From assembly GCA_037042915.1 (NCBI GenBank), contig CM073197.1:1302001-1366000 (forward strand): 64,000 nt of DNA, written 5' to 3'. Each line of letters starts with the position of its first letter. Within the stretch, counting starts at the first letter, position 1. A model generated the notes under the pieces. The model was not told the DNA's origin and made no database searches. It saw only the letters and a list, made by a program, of their open reading frames with translations. This DNA comes from Auricularia sp. M13. Taxonomy: Eukaryota > Basidiomycota > Agaricomycetes > Auriculariales > Auriculariaceae. Shown here piece by piece: positions 21,704 to 32,237 of the stretch. A program made the translations under genes and the position numbers.

Positions 21704-22712
21704 TGCGAAGGTTGGAGGTTGGGCGAAGATTAGGTGAATGAGAATGAAGGGGAGAAAGTGGAGGTGAAGAATGAAGCAATGCCCTCTGCCAAGTCGCCGG
21801 GCATGCGCTTTATACTGTAAGTAATAACGATTTGCGGGCGGGCGGTGCATCGAAAATCCGGTATGCGGTGTCGGCGCGGTGTTCGTTATACAGCGCCCGC
21901 AGCGCCAGGGTACACCGGTGTTCAGAAGAAATCCGAAACCCGAGGAGGACAAATTCGCAACTGGGAGAATCAAAAAGTGTGGGATCGCGAGCAGAGCTAG
22001 GTGAAGAGGTTCCCCAAGTCCATAGCACAAAGTCCGCAGTCGGGCTCGAAACTGGCAAGCAGGTAATCGACGTCCTCTGGCTTTGATCCAGGTATAATCA
22101 CGCCGGCTCGAGATCGTCCGAGGTGTCCGGGAGGCGTGTAACCGTAGACAACGCTTGACTCTGTAACACCGGTGTAGCAACGAATGCCTAATCCACGCCG
22201 TGGCTGGGTGACCAACAGAATTCCGACATAGCATGCAGGGCGCCGTTGAGCGTAACATTGTGCAGGACGTCACGAAGAGGAAGGTTGTCAGGGGATGCGG
22301 TGTGAAGGACACACAGGAAGCTGCCCCTGCATCGCGAGCCCAGCTGCGGAGGCGAGCTTCGTCGATGTTGCGGTCGAGATACGCAGGATGCAGAGGCGAC
22401 CTAATTGTCTGGCTATCGATAATCTCGAGGAAAAGATGAAGCAGCGCTACAGTAGCTCCGGGTTGACATCCAGATTGAATCCATGCCTTCCAGAGTCAGC
22501 TTGCACACATGCTTGCGACGTACTGCTAAATTCGCTGCGCCGGGTTCAGTCATATGGTGACGATCCGGTCAGAATGCTCCTGGAGGAAACTAAGATATTA
22601 CGTCGTGTGGGCTGTTTACTGTCGGGCAAAAGTGTCAACTGACATTGCATGCATACCGAGGACCATAATACAGAGAGAACCCATCAGCAACGCCAGAACC
22701 GATTTTCAAATT
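21704..22712. other. Intergenic, no recognised gene
   Basis: Promoter of the secreted paralogue, then about 850 bp of unique sequence before the UTP23 stop. The open frames (for example 22295-22642 plus and 21997-22215 minus) lack family motifs. Confidence 0.45.
21808..21814 (-). promoter_or_regulatory. Possible TATA box
   Basis: TATAAAG on the minus strand, about 105 bp upstream of the start codon at 21703. Confidence 0.35.
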
Positions 22713-23694
22713 TCAGGACTCGTTGGCGACCTCTGTTCGCCGTTTTTTGTTAGACGATACAGAGGTCTCGCCGTCGTCAGGATGTTTGCGTTTCTCGCCC
22801 ACACGTTCCTGAGTCTGCGTTGCGTTCTGCTTCTGAGGCGGGGGTTTTGGCTTTTTCTTCTTGACGGAGAGGGGGTTAGGCCCTTTGGGACCCTTCCTCT
22901 TCTTCTTTTTGGGTTCCGTCGTCGGCGCACCCGCGGTTGCCTGCTTCACTTCCGCAGTGGTGGGCATCATTGCTTTTGTCTCCTCCTGCACGCACGTAAA
23001 CGTATATTAGCAAATGTGCGGGGACCCAGAGTAAGAGTCAACATGCCTCTTCTTTGTGTCGTAACGTTTCGTCACTGGGAGGCTCGAGGATCATGACTGA
23101 ACGCGAGATATGTACCAGAGGCACAGCGGGGATATTTCGCAGCTTTGCGCGTAACGGCTGCGCCTGCGATGCAATAACGTATCGATGCTTATTCGTTGCA
23201 CCTACCAGCGATGGCCAAAAAAGACAAAAGACTGAGTATGGCTCATGGTACGCGGATACGATATGGGCGCTCACCGACAACGCTTTCCAGGCATTCGTTC
23301 CCAGGTATCGCCTCCTGTGGTTACATTTTCTGCGCTCGAACGTTTTCGCCAGATCAACAGCCGGTTGAGCTGCACGACCCTGCTTGTACAGCTCGACGAT
23401 ACAGCACTGCGTGATCACTGAAGGCGCATATGAGGAGCGCGTCATACGAGCCCAAAGCCACGCACTTGGTTTGACCTCGCCATGTAATACTATACCCAGG
23501 TGCTTTACGAGGTCCATCTTGGTGGATATGGCCTCGCTGCACATGTCGGCGTCGACTGCTTAGTGCTCGCACCATAGTCTGCAATAAAGTAACTAAGTTG
23601 AACTCACCCAGCACCTGGTACGGCTGCCTAAAGCCATAGGTCATACAGTACATGGCCATGAGCTTGCGTAGGCCTTCGAGCGTTTTTGCCTCAT
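22713..23694 (-). CDS. UTP23: SSU processome protein Utp23
   Basis: Nucleolar PIN-domain-like factor of small-subunit rRNA processing, linked to snR30 release. Visible blocks are KLMAMYCMTYGFRQPYQVL joined to VDADMCSEAISTKMDLVKHL, ITQCCIVELYKQGRAAQPAV, ATNKHRYVIASQAQPLRAKL, RNIPAVPLVHISRSVMILEP and PSDETLRHKE, then a basic tail (KKKKRKGPKGPNPLSVKKKK). The start at 23694 gives MRQKRSKAY, the canonical Utp23 opening, but the next conserved residues RKLMAMY lie one base out of frame. A C appears to be missing (plus-strand position about 23668). If that shift is real, translation would have to begin at the downstream Met. Its start codon lies 55 bp from that of RRP36. Confidence 0.88.
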
Positions 23695-23749
23695 GATGGC
23701 AGGGTGGACGAGTTTTGTGGCTGAGATTCAACCGCGCTTTTCCTCTCCC

Positions 23750-25100
23750 ATGCCGCTCAGACGTGTAAAACCACGCACATCTCGCAAGCGCAAGCTCCCC
23801 AGTCCCTCGGAGTCCGAGGAATCTGAGGATGAATGGCCCGCTCAGCAATTAAACAACGACCAAAGCGACGAGGATGCTAGTGGCACTGGCAGCGAAGTTG
23901 AAGATGACGCCGACGCTCCCCGAGCTTCGCGCTGGGCTGACTCGGACGAGGATAATGGGTCAGACGAAGATGATCCTGGGCCTGGTGACCCAGAGGTCCG
24001 TTCGACCTGCTTATATATTAGCTGTGTCCTGACATGAATCTGCAGTCGTCGCTTCGCAAAGGTTAGTCTGCCCATTGGCAGCCAACGCCCATTCTCACGC
24101 ACTCATAACGCGCAGAGCTCTCTTCATTATCCTTTGGTGCCCTTCTCAAAGCCCGCTCGGCAAAACCTGCAGAGGCAGACACATCTGAATCGTCGTCCGA
24201 GGACGATGCGAGCGCTGCTGAGTCGGACGAGGACTCGGATTCGGATGACGGCCCTTCCAAACCTCCAGAGAAGAAAGTTATAGACAAAAGATCCAACAAG
24301 CACGCGTATGTCTGACTCTTGCTCTTTCTGTTCTCGCGGTGGGTGGGTCTAACCTGGCGTGCAGGCCAATAGAAGTGACATCGAAAAAGCCCGTTGGGCG
24401 CTTTAGGCCTGTTGTAGAAGGGAGAAAATCCGTGAGTCTGTTTCTTATATCTTTTCATATCGTTTCTCAGCCAGTCACAGCAAGTCAGGGATCCTCGTTT
24501 CGTCGCTGGTTCTGGAGGAAACGCGCCCGACCAGCGCATCTTCCAGAAAGCGTATTCTTTCCTCCCCGAAATGCATGTTCAAGAGCTGGCTACACTTCGC
24601 GAAAACTTGACGCGCGCTCGGAAACTCCTGTCGTCGACCCCTCGTGATTTACGAGCAGAACGGGAGGCGGAAGTACAACGTCTTGAAGCTGCCGTGCGGA
24701 GGTTGGAAGGTGTAGTCCAACGCGAGCACAGGCAGCAAGTCGAGCAGGCCGCCTTGGACTTGGCCATGAAAGCTGAGAAGGAGAAGCGAAAGCAGGGGAA
24801 GGGCCAGTGGTTCATGAAGAACTGTACGTTCGCCGACTATTTGTTGCGCAGGTACTGACCTTCATTGTCTTTGCAGCGGAAAAGAAGTCTGTCATGCTCA
24901 AAGCGCGGTACGATGATCTTGCGGCGAGCGGCAAGCGGGGTGCCGTTCAGAAGGCCATCGAGAAGAAGCAGCGCAAGATTGCACAGAAGGAGAAAAAATC
25001 GCGACCTTTTGCGCCTCCCCCCAAACCCGGCGGTTCTCATGGACAGAAATTCAATTCATCTTCCGAATCCAGGCCGAACAAACGACAAAAGTTTGCATGA
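23750..25100 (+). CDS. RRP36: rRNA biogenesis protein Rrp36
   Basis: SSU processome component needed for early pre-rRNA cleavage. The N-terminus is long and acidic (SESEESEDEW, SDEDASGTGSEVEDDADAP, SSSEDDASAAESDEDSDSDD). The conserved core is KRSNKHA joined to PIEVTSKKPVGRFRPVVE, then ARDPRFVAGSGGN, FQKAYSFLPEMHVQELATLR and ENLTRARKLL, followed by coiled coil and KGQWFMKN joined to AEKKSVMLKARYDDLAASGK. It ends in a basic tail (PNKRQKFA). Start chosen at 23750 (MPLRRVKPRTSRKRKL); an in-frame Met lies further upstream at about 23693. Six or seven exons. Its stop is only 10 bp from the stop of the convergent KARI-like gene. Confidence 0.9.
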
Positions 25101-25110
25101 TGCGGCACGG

Positions 25111-26504
25111 TCACTTGGAGAGCTTGGCCAGGCTTTCTCTCACACGCTTCTCTGCGGCACCGAGCTCCGTGGCCTCTGCCTCCTTGTACAGCACGTTCAG
25201 CGGGTTCTCGTCGCCGTCCTTCTCGAGCGCATCCTCGATCGCGCTGAACTCCTTGCAGAACTTGCCGTTCAGAACCTAATGTCCAACATCAGTACACGCT
25301 TTGCCTTTGCTTCTGCAGAACAAACCTGGTTATGGAGGATGTCCTGGAAGTGTGCACGGATGGCCGACCCGTCGAGTTTGCGCGCGCCATTCAGCTGGCC
25401 GTACTAGATGCAGATGATACTTGTCAGCGATCCTTTCTCCAATGCTATGCGAGCTGCCTACTTGCGACACCGTCGAATGATGCTTCAGCTGGCGGATGAA
25501 TCCATCTTCTGCCGCACGCTCGAAGATCTCTGCTGGCTCCTTGGACATCCACCTTCGCCACTGATGAGCACGCCTGTCTTATTGGTGGGACGGAACACGC
25601 ACATCTCGTAGCAGAGCGCCTCGTCAGAGCAGCCTGCCTCCTGGAGCACCTTGAACGCCTCCTGGAACAGGACGATGATGTTCGGCTGGTGCATAGTCAT
25701 CAGAGGACATTTCATAGATGGATCAAATCCTCTTACCCAGAGCGCCTGCTCGGCGAACAGGTCCATCGCCGTCTCCTCGCGTGCGCTGGACGCGATGGCG
25801 CCGGCTTTGGTAGCGCCAATGGCACGGGCGAGCGCGAGCGCGATCGGCAGCGCGTTGCCAGTGCCGTCCTGCTCGACGCTCACGAAGCACGGGAAGCCCT
25901 TCTGCTTCTGGTAGAGCGAGCGCACGGAACTGCCAATCATGCGGGGCGCGACCATGACGACGTCATTCGACGCTGCGATGTTGAGCAGCTTGTAGAAGAC
26001 GTTATATCCACTCGCGATGACGATCGCCGCGGTGGGCTTGAGCGAGGGTGCGATCTTCTCGTTGAACACGCGCGGCTGGACCTGGTCCGGGATGAGCAAG
26101 AACAGGACTGTATGCATCATCAGCCAGCCATCTCGACGGGCTAGGGAGCAGCGGCGCACCATCCGCCTCCTTGGCTGCCTTCGCGAAATCATGCTCGACG
26201 TGGAATTGCTTCGACTTGGCGTCCTCCGCGTAATGGTCCTCCTTGTTCGCGATGATAATTTTGTCGTTCGGGATGCCCGAATCGCGCAGGTTTTGCGCCT
26301 GCGCCGCGCCCTGGTTGCCGAATCTTCACGGCATTGAGAATCCATGATCGCTGAACAAGGCACATGCAGTTACCCCACAAAGACGATCGTCTTGTCCTTG
26401 AGGACGTTCAGATCGGCGTCGTCGTCGTAGTAGCTGCGGAGGGCGCGTAAATGAATCTCCCTTTGTCGCTCACATCGCCTCGCTCACATCTTTGCGGAAG
26501 GCAT
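25111..26504 (-). CDS. Ketol-acid reductoisomerase-like enzyme, non-mitochondrial
   Basis: Rossmann-fold enzyme of the acetohydroxyacid isomeroreductase family. A 17-bp first exon (MPSAK) joins IYYDDDADLNVLKDKTIVFV, then GFGNQGAAQAQNLRDSGIP (dinucleotide-binding loop). Further blocks are EADVLFLLIPDQVQPRVFNE, AAIVIASGYNVFY, VVMVAPRMIGSSVRSLY, KGFPCFVSVEQDGTGNALPI, REETAMDLFAEQALW (metal-binding Asp and Glu kept) and EAGCSDEALCYEMWMSKEPA. It ends RVRESLAKLSK at 25111. It lacks a mitochondrial presequence and differs from fungal ILV5: PRMIG replaces the usual PKGPG. So it is probably a paralogue with a shifted substrate, or a cytosolic form. About 350 residues. Confidence 0.82.
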
Positions 26505-26922
26505 AGTTGCTCAAAAGGTGTGGTTGCTGGAAGTGCGTGCGGGAACCCGTCGTTCTGCATCCATGCCGTAGCCCTCCGTTCTGCTAAGTACTCACTCTCG
26601 CGGTCCGACGGGCCGGACAAGATTCTCACTTGGAAGTTGAAAATACGGGCGGACACGGTCCGCTGCTGGACCAGTGTATGCATTCACGTGCTCGTGCCCC
26701 TGTCTCAATGGGGGCCACCATATACCCAGCTGCGGGTTCTTCGTTCCACGATTGGCAACGCCGCCTCTGCAGCATGTACTATCTACCCGATCGCGTGGCA
26801 ACAAAGAGAAATCAAACTCGAGATTATCATAGAAATCCTAAAGCATCGAATGCACAGATCCATCCATCCGTTCCGATTCCAGTACACTGTGTGCTGTCAA
26901 CGCCTGCTGGTGTTCGACTTAC
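26505..26922. other. Intergenic, KARI-like promoter
   Basis: 5' flank of the KARI-like gene and 3' flank of the cupin gene. No gene or clear motif. Confidence 0.45.
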
Positions 26923-27785
26923 TCAGGCGCCGCCCATGGCCACCTCGCCCCTCCATTCGTTGGGCAGCGGCTGGCCGTCCACCTTGGCCGGCTCGGCGTC
27001 GACGAGCACGGAGAGCATGCGTGTCCACTGCGTCTCCGAGGGATTTCGCCAGCCGTGCAGCGTGCCGCGCTGGACGACGATGTCGCCCGCCTTCAGCGCG
27101 CGCTCGTCGCCGTCCTCCATGATGAGCACGAGCTCGCCGACGACTTGACGCGGGGAGAGGAGGGCGAAGCATCAATCATACCGCACAATGCATGCGCACA
27201 TCGAATCGATTGATGCTCACGAATAATGTTATAGTCCACCGACGCGGTGCGGTGCTGCCCACCGACAGCGTCAGCGAGCCAGGCGGGAGGAGGACGGATG
27301 CACGGCTACTGTACCATCGCGACGTTCACGCCGGGCGCAAAGTCCGTATATCGAAAGTTCGTGCCGTGTGCAGGAACCTGGCGTCGATCAACGCGGGAAG
27401 CACAGAAGGAGAAGCCACACACAAGCCCGAGCCCAGGAATGCGTCTCTCCGCGCCGTCGATGCTGTCGATGTGCAGGGGGCACAGTGAGAAGCGCGTCCC
27501 CATGGCGATGCGGCAGCACAGAGAGTACGCACTCGGTGTTGTTGTCGGTGGCGGGTGTGGCGTCCGTCGTCCATGCGACGTGCGAGATACCCTCGAACGC
27601 AGCTTCCGCCTGGGGGGACGCAGCGAACTTAGAACGCCGGGTGGAAGCATGAGGATAATCCCAGTGCCAATTACCTTAACGTTAGTCAGGGGGCCGTCGC
27701 TCTTGACGATAGCACGCCCGTCCGCGCCGTGCGTCGTCACAATGCGCCTGATCTCCCCAAGCGGGCTCTGCGGGCCAGACGACAT
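26923..27785 (-). CDS. Single-domain cupin protein
   Basis: Small cupin of unknown substrate. Start MSSGPQSPLGEIRRIVTTHG, then RAIVKSDGPLTNVK joined to AEAAFEGISHVAWTTDATPA and, after a long intron (about 150 bp), VPAHGTNFRYTDFAPGVNVA. The cupin core reads VDYNIIVVGELVLIMEDGDE, RALKAGDIVVQRGTLHGWRN and PSETQWTRMLSVLVDAEPA, ending EVAMGGA. The RGTxHGWRN motif supplies the second-motif histidine; the first motif is degenerate (R-T-V-S-V-D-Y). Related fungal proteins are annotated only as cupin_2. It is transcribed in the same direction as the KARI-like gene, 418 bp upstream of its start, which may or may not mean a shared role. Confidence 0.78.
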
Positions 27786-28172
27786 TTGCAACAACGCAAG
27801 TGAAGCAGGGGGGAGGGGAGGAGGAGGAGGAGGGGGAGGAGAGGGAGACTGGCAAGGCAGCGATTGCGATTGTGTTTAATATGTGTTATGCTCATTAGCA
27901 TCGTAGATCCAGATCCGGGCCGTGCTCGTGGGCAGCTGTGTGTGAACCTGTGCGTCATTAACAGCACCATGTGGCCGGCAGGCCTGAAAACAAAAAACAC
28001 GACGGCATGGCTCCTGCCACTGGCTGCTAATGCCAGTTTTCGCCGGACAATAGAGTCAGGAGAACTTGCGCGAGTTTCCAATAATAATGTTACTCGTGTT
28101 GCGCAGCCTGATGCGGGGGCAGGACACAGTACAAGGAGGAAAGCGGATCAGGACAGACGTCCCAGTGCGACC
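27786..28172. other. Intergenic with purine-rich tract
   Basis: 5' flank of the cupin gene and 3' flank of PEX16. Positions 27808-27849 form a nearly pure G/A tract (GGAGG repeats) that could be a nucleosome-free promoter element or triplex-forming sequence. No gene. Confidence 0.5.
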
Positions 28173-29544
28173 TCAGGTCGCGGTGTCTGTAGGGACAGAT
28201 CAGCACGGCAAATCCGGCGAGCGCCGCGAAGCGCACACGTACAGTAATGGTATTCATCGATGAGCGGTATCCAGTCTTTCAGGAGAGCACTGATCAGATT
28301 TAATACCGGGGTTTTTGCGGTCTTGTCAGCGACGGCCTCGAGCTGCGGCCTGCATTGCGCACGTCATGTGAGCAGCGCACGATCTGAGCACGACAGGGAA
28401 GTGCGTACCGTGTGAAGGACTGCCAGATGGCGCCCCGGAAGAAATACCACAGCATGTCGCGGTCCCGCCGAGCGTATTCGGCTCGTTCCAGGGCATTGCT
28501 GGGAGGCGGTGTGCGGCGAAGATAGGAAGCTGTAAGGTCCAACGCGATGGACGTCAGCAGCGGACGATGCGATTCTGGGCTACTCCGGGCGAGTAGGATG
28601 GCTGCAGGTCGCAGACGGGCTTCAGCGGACAAACAGTGCTGGCTTGAAGCATAAACCATACCGTAAACGAGTGGGCGCAGTGTAAAGAGAACCTCTGCGA
28701 ACCAGTCCTTTGGCGTGGCAAGCTGTCGGACGAGGTAGATAGGTGGCTTTACCGAGGCCGGGGAGAGTGCTCTTGGCAAAAGGTAATCGTCCACGGTCGA
28801 CAAGGGTTTCTTGTTCGGTTGCGGGGCCGTGAGTAGAGGATTCGGCTGCTCGAATGCTACGTGGTTGTTGGAGAGGTGTGCGGGGGGCTCATCGGATGAA
28901 GCTTGAGGTTGCAGAGCGTCTGGAGCCGAGGCGGCGGGAAGAGTGGATGGATCAGCTCGCGTTCAGGAATTGGCGGCAGCAGCAAGGGTCTTCGGGTCAC
29001 TTTCAACAAAATCAAGCGCAAAATGGCTCTGGGCGGGACGTTGTCGATAAGGCGCCGGGTCGACGGGCGGCGGACGAACGCACTTTATGAATTCAAGAGT
29101 GACGATCCCGCGCCAGCGACCTGCTGGGCCGAGCTTGCGGCGCAGGCCCATTTCTATAACGAGCTCTGTGAAGCGCACAATCTCCAGCATGCGGGCGGCC
29201 CATTTGTATGTGCGGTCCTTGTCTGCCCATGCACGCGTGTAGCGGTGTGCAAGGACGGCGGCAGGATGGGCTTGTACTTCGGGCCGAGCTGCTCGGCTCT
29301 GCGCGCGAGCAGCGTGTCATGATACAGGTTGAGCAGGTTGAGCGTCGCCGTGACTGGGCAGAGGTCAGCGACGCGTCGGGCAACGAGCAGGCCGGGTGGG
29401 CGCACGTGTTTCGGACGCGAGCTCTGCGTCCTTGAAGCGGCCGGGCAGGAACCAGGTCAGCGAGCGCAGGGAGGACTCGATGGTCGCTATCGTGGACGCA
29501 TTGTGGATCAGGAAGGCCTCGTAGCGGGCCAGCGGCGACGACAT
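28173..29544 (-). CDS. PEX16: Peroxisome membrane biogenesis protein Pex16
   Basis: Peroxin that acts in insertion of peroxisomal membrane proteins and in peroxisome formation from the ER. Start MSSPLARYEAFLIHNASTIA, TIESSLRSLTWFLPGRFKDA; then LNLLNLYHDTLLARRAEQLG, YTRAWADKDRTYKWAARMLE, IVRFTELVIEMGLRRKLG and GRWRGIVTLEFIK. The second half reads PIYLVRQLATPKDWFAEVLF, LRPLVYGMVYASS, LLTSIALDLTASYLRR and RDRDMLWYFFRGAIWQSFTR, with a last exon ending in LIDEYHY joined to YTAT (stop 28173). A 45-bp intron near 28945-28990 removes an in-frame TGA between DFVE and TDPSTLPAAS. Its start is 84 bp from that of the divergent magnesium transporter. Confidence 0.9.
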
Positions 29545-29628
29545 AACGAGCGGCGAGAGCGAGACGGAGACGGGAGAACAACCACCGCGCAACTCAACTC
29601 CGCGCCGCGCCTTGGCCTGCCGCCTGCC

Positions 29629-32143
29629 ATGTCCCTGCCGCCGGCGACGACCCACCCCCCGCGCGCCGCCGCCCACTTTGCTGACCCGCCCGCGGACCTC
29701 GTCCGCTCGCTGTCTCCGGCGGACGAGCTCGACGAGGAGGAGCCAGACATCTACCGCGGAGAGCCGCCCCTCGAGCGCCCACACTCGCCGCTGCGAGCAC
29801 CGTCCATCGCAGCCTCGTCTTCGTCGTCCTCGTCGTCCTCGAGCTCTTCATCCTCGTCGTCTGCAGACCGCGGCCACGGACGATGGCGCGGCACCCGCCT
29901 GGCAGCGCTCGTTGAACACGCCATCTCGCGCTGGGGCCGACGCTCCAGCGACGGCTCCTCTTCGTCTTCCTCGTCCTCGTCCTCGTCGTCCTCAAGCAGC
30001 GGCTCGCATTCCGTCCGCCGCCAGCGATCGCGACGGCGGCGGTGGTCGCTGGCCTCGCAGTCTCAGCTGCAATTCGACCCGGAAGCGTATGCGGCACGCA
30101 AGAAAGCGCTCGAGGATGCGAAACTCTCAGGGCGCGAGTTCGTGCTCTTTTTGCCATCATCGCTCTCTCCAGCACCAGGGATCGCCCTTGGAAAGCAAAA
30201 GGCGCCGTCGGCAGCAATGCAGAACCAGGCGCAGCAGCAGCGCGTGCTCAAGACCTCGTCGCTGAAGCTGATCCTCGCCCAGCTCGACTTTGCGCTCAAA
30301 CGGGCCGCCAAGCTGCGCAAGCCTCCACGATTACGAATGCCGCCCATGGAGCAGTCTCTCTCCGCTCCCGGCGCGTCGACGCCGCAAGGCTCATTTGGCG
30401 ACCTGCAGAAATTGCGGAAGAGCAAGACAAGGGACGTTCCACCACCGGATGATAGCGTCGAAGCTGCACAGCGAGCCTGGTGGCTGGATGTCTCGAGCCC
30501 GACTTGGGACGACTTGCGTGCCCTTGGAAAAGTATACCGTCTCTCCTACAAGCCGCTCTGCACATGCTCACGCTGCCAGTAGTTGTTGCATTTACACCCC
30601 CTCACACTCGAAGATATCTTTCAGCGCGAGCCGCGGGAGAAGCTCGAGCTGTTTCCGAAGCTCGGCTACTATTTCGTATCGTTCAGAGCGATGGAAAGTG
30701 AACGCTCGCGAGACCAAGGAAGGACCAAGGAGGCCAGAGTGACGACGGCGAGACTTACACTCACGAACCGGACATTGTTTCTGGCGTCAACATGTACCTC
30801 GTTGTATTTCGCGAGGGCATTTGCTCCGTACGTGCTCGCGTCCACTGTCCACCTGTGCACCTGCTGACCATGGTCACCTAGTTTCATTTCGAGGACATGT
30901 CTGATCACACGGAACGCGTCAGGAAGAAGCTGCTGGATTTGCAGTCGACAATGATCATGTCGTCTGACTTTGTCTGCCACGGAATCCTCGACAGCATCGT
31001 CGACGGTTTCTTCCCTGTCTTTCACAACATTGAGAAGGAGGTCGAGGCGCTGGACGAACTCATTATTTCCATTGGCGCCAACACGGACAAGGAACTAGAA
31101 CGCGAGCGCGGCATGGGCGAGGTGACAGACCTCCTGCGCGTAGTGCAGGGCGGAGAAGCGATTGAGAAAGCCGCAAAGGAGCGCGGTGCCCTCGACAAAC
31201 CGCCGCCGTCGCCGTCTACAACAGCCGACAGAGACTCCACCCTGCCGCCAAAGGACGTCGAGAAGGCTTCCGACACGGCCTCTTCCTTGACGGTCGCGAC
31301 GCCCATGATTGCGCGCTTTCGCGCGGCGGTGCGCGAGGGCCAGCATCAGATTCGCGGACTGTGGATTTTCCGGGTGCGCAAGGCGCAGGGACAGACGATG
31401 GTGACGCTCCTGCGCATGACCAACACGCGACGGCTGGTGACGGCGCTGAGCAGACTGCTCGCGTCGAAGAGCGAGGTGATCGCGCAGCTGCAGAAGCGGC
31501 TCGTGCACGTTGGCGGCACCGGCAACGAGCTCGACTGGGGCGGTACTGGGCCCAGCGGCGAGATTGCAGCCTATATGGGTGACGTGCAGGGTGCGTTGCG
31601 TCGCCGTTAGACTGCGAATGTTTGGGCGCTGTGGCTAAATAAGCTATGCGATGCGCACCGCAGATCATATCATCTTCTTGCAACAGTCGCTCGCGCACTA
31701 CGAGCGCATCCTGGGGCATTCCCATCCTGCGTATCTGTCGCATCTGCGCATCTCGTTCTCCCAAGCCCGTGAGTCGCACAGCCGGCGCGATGAAACGCGT
31801 CGCTCACTCACGCGTCTTTGCTCACACAGGGGGTGGTGTCGACAAGGCCATCGTTGGCCTTGACTGCCGTTAGCATGATCGTCCTGTGCATGCAGGGCTT
31901 CATTGGTAGGTTGCGCTGCCTGCTACCGAATAGTCGCGCAGGATAGTGTTGCTGACGTCAGACGGCAGGAATATTCTCGATGAACGTTACGGTGCCTCAC
32001 AACACGGCGCCTGGGCCGTACTGGGTGTTGCGTGCGTCGTGGGCGGCGCCGCGCTCATCGCCACCTGCGTCGTGGCGGTGGTTAGATTGTGGTGGTTGCG
32101 GGCGAAGAGGCGATACTCTCGCCGATCTCTTACTCTGTCCTGA
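29629..32143 (+). CDS. MNR2: CorA-family magnesium transporter, MNR2/ALR type
   Basis: Two-helix CorA-type Mg2+ channel; the long N-terminus suits the fungal vacuolar or plasma-membrane branch. Two poly-serine tracts lie at about residues 63-80 and 110-126. The core starts at WWLDVSSPTWDDLRALGK, then FHLHPLTLEDIFQREPREKL, PKLGYYFVSFRAM, VNMYLVVFREGICSFHFED, HTERVRKKLLDL, SDFVCHGILDSIVDGFFPVF, IEKEVEALDELI and LLRMTNTRRLV. After an intron it reads DHIIFLQQSLAHYERILGHS and two helices (AIVGLTAVSMIVLCMQGFIG; PYWVLGVACVVGGAALIATC). The signature GMN is SMN here (IFSMNVTVPHN), joined across an intron. About 700 residues. Confidence 0.88.
29812..30008 (+). repeat. TCG/TCC microsatellites coding poly-serine
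   Basis: Two blocks (about 29815-29868 and 29955-30000) of imperfect TCN repeats inside the magnesium transporter, each coding 15-18 serines. Mixed codons suggest selection for serine rather than fresh slippage. Confidence 0.8.
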
Positions 32144-32237
32144 CTCAGGATGCTCTCTGTTCACTTTCGCGCCGGCCGGTTGTTACGGACTCGCAGCACT
32201 ACATAGACACCTGTATCCACTACTATACGCACATGAC

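Noticed and set aside
29329-29628. Open frame extending the magnesium transporter upstream by 100 codons
   Set aside because: It overlaps PEX16 exons on the other strand, and MSLPPATTHPP at 29629 is a better start.
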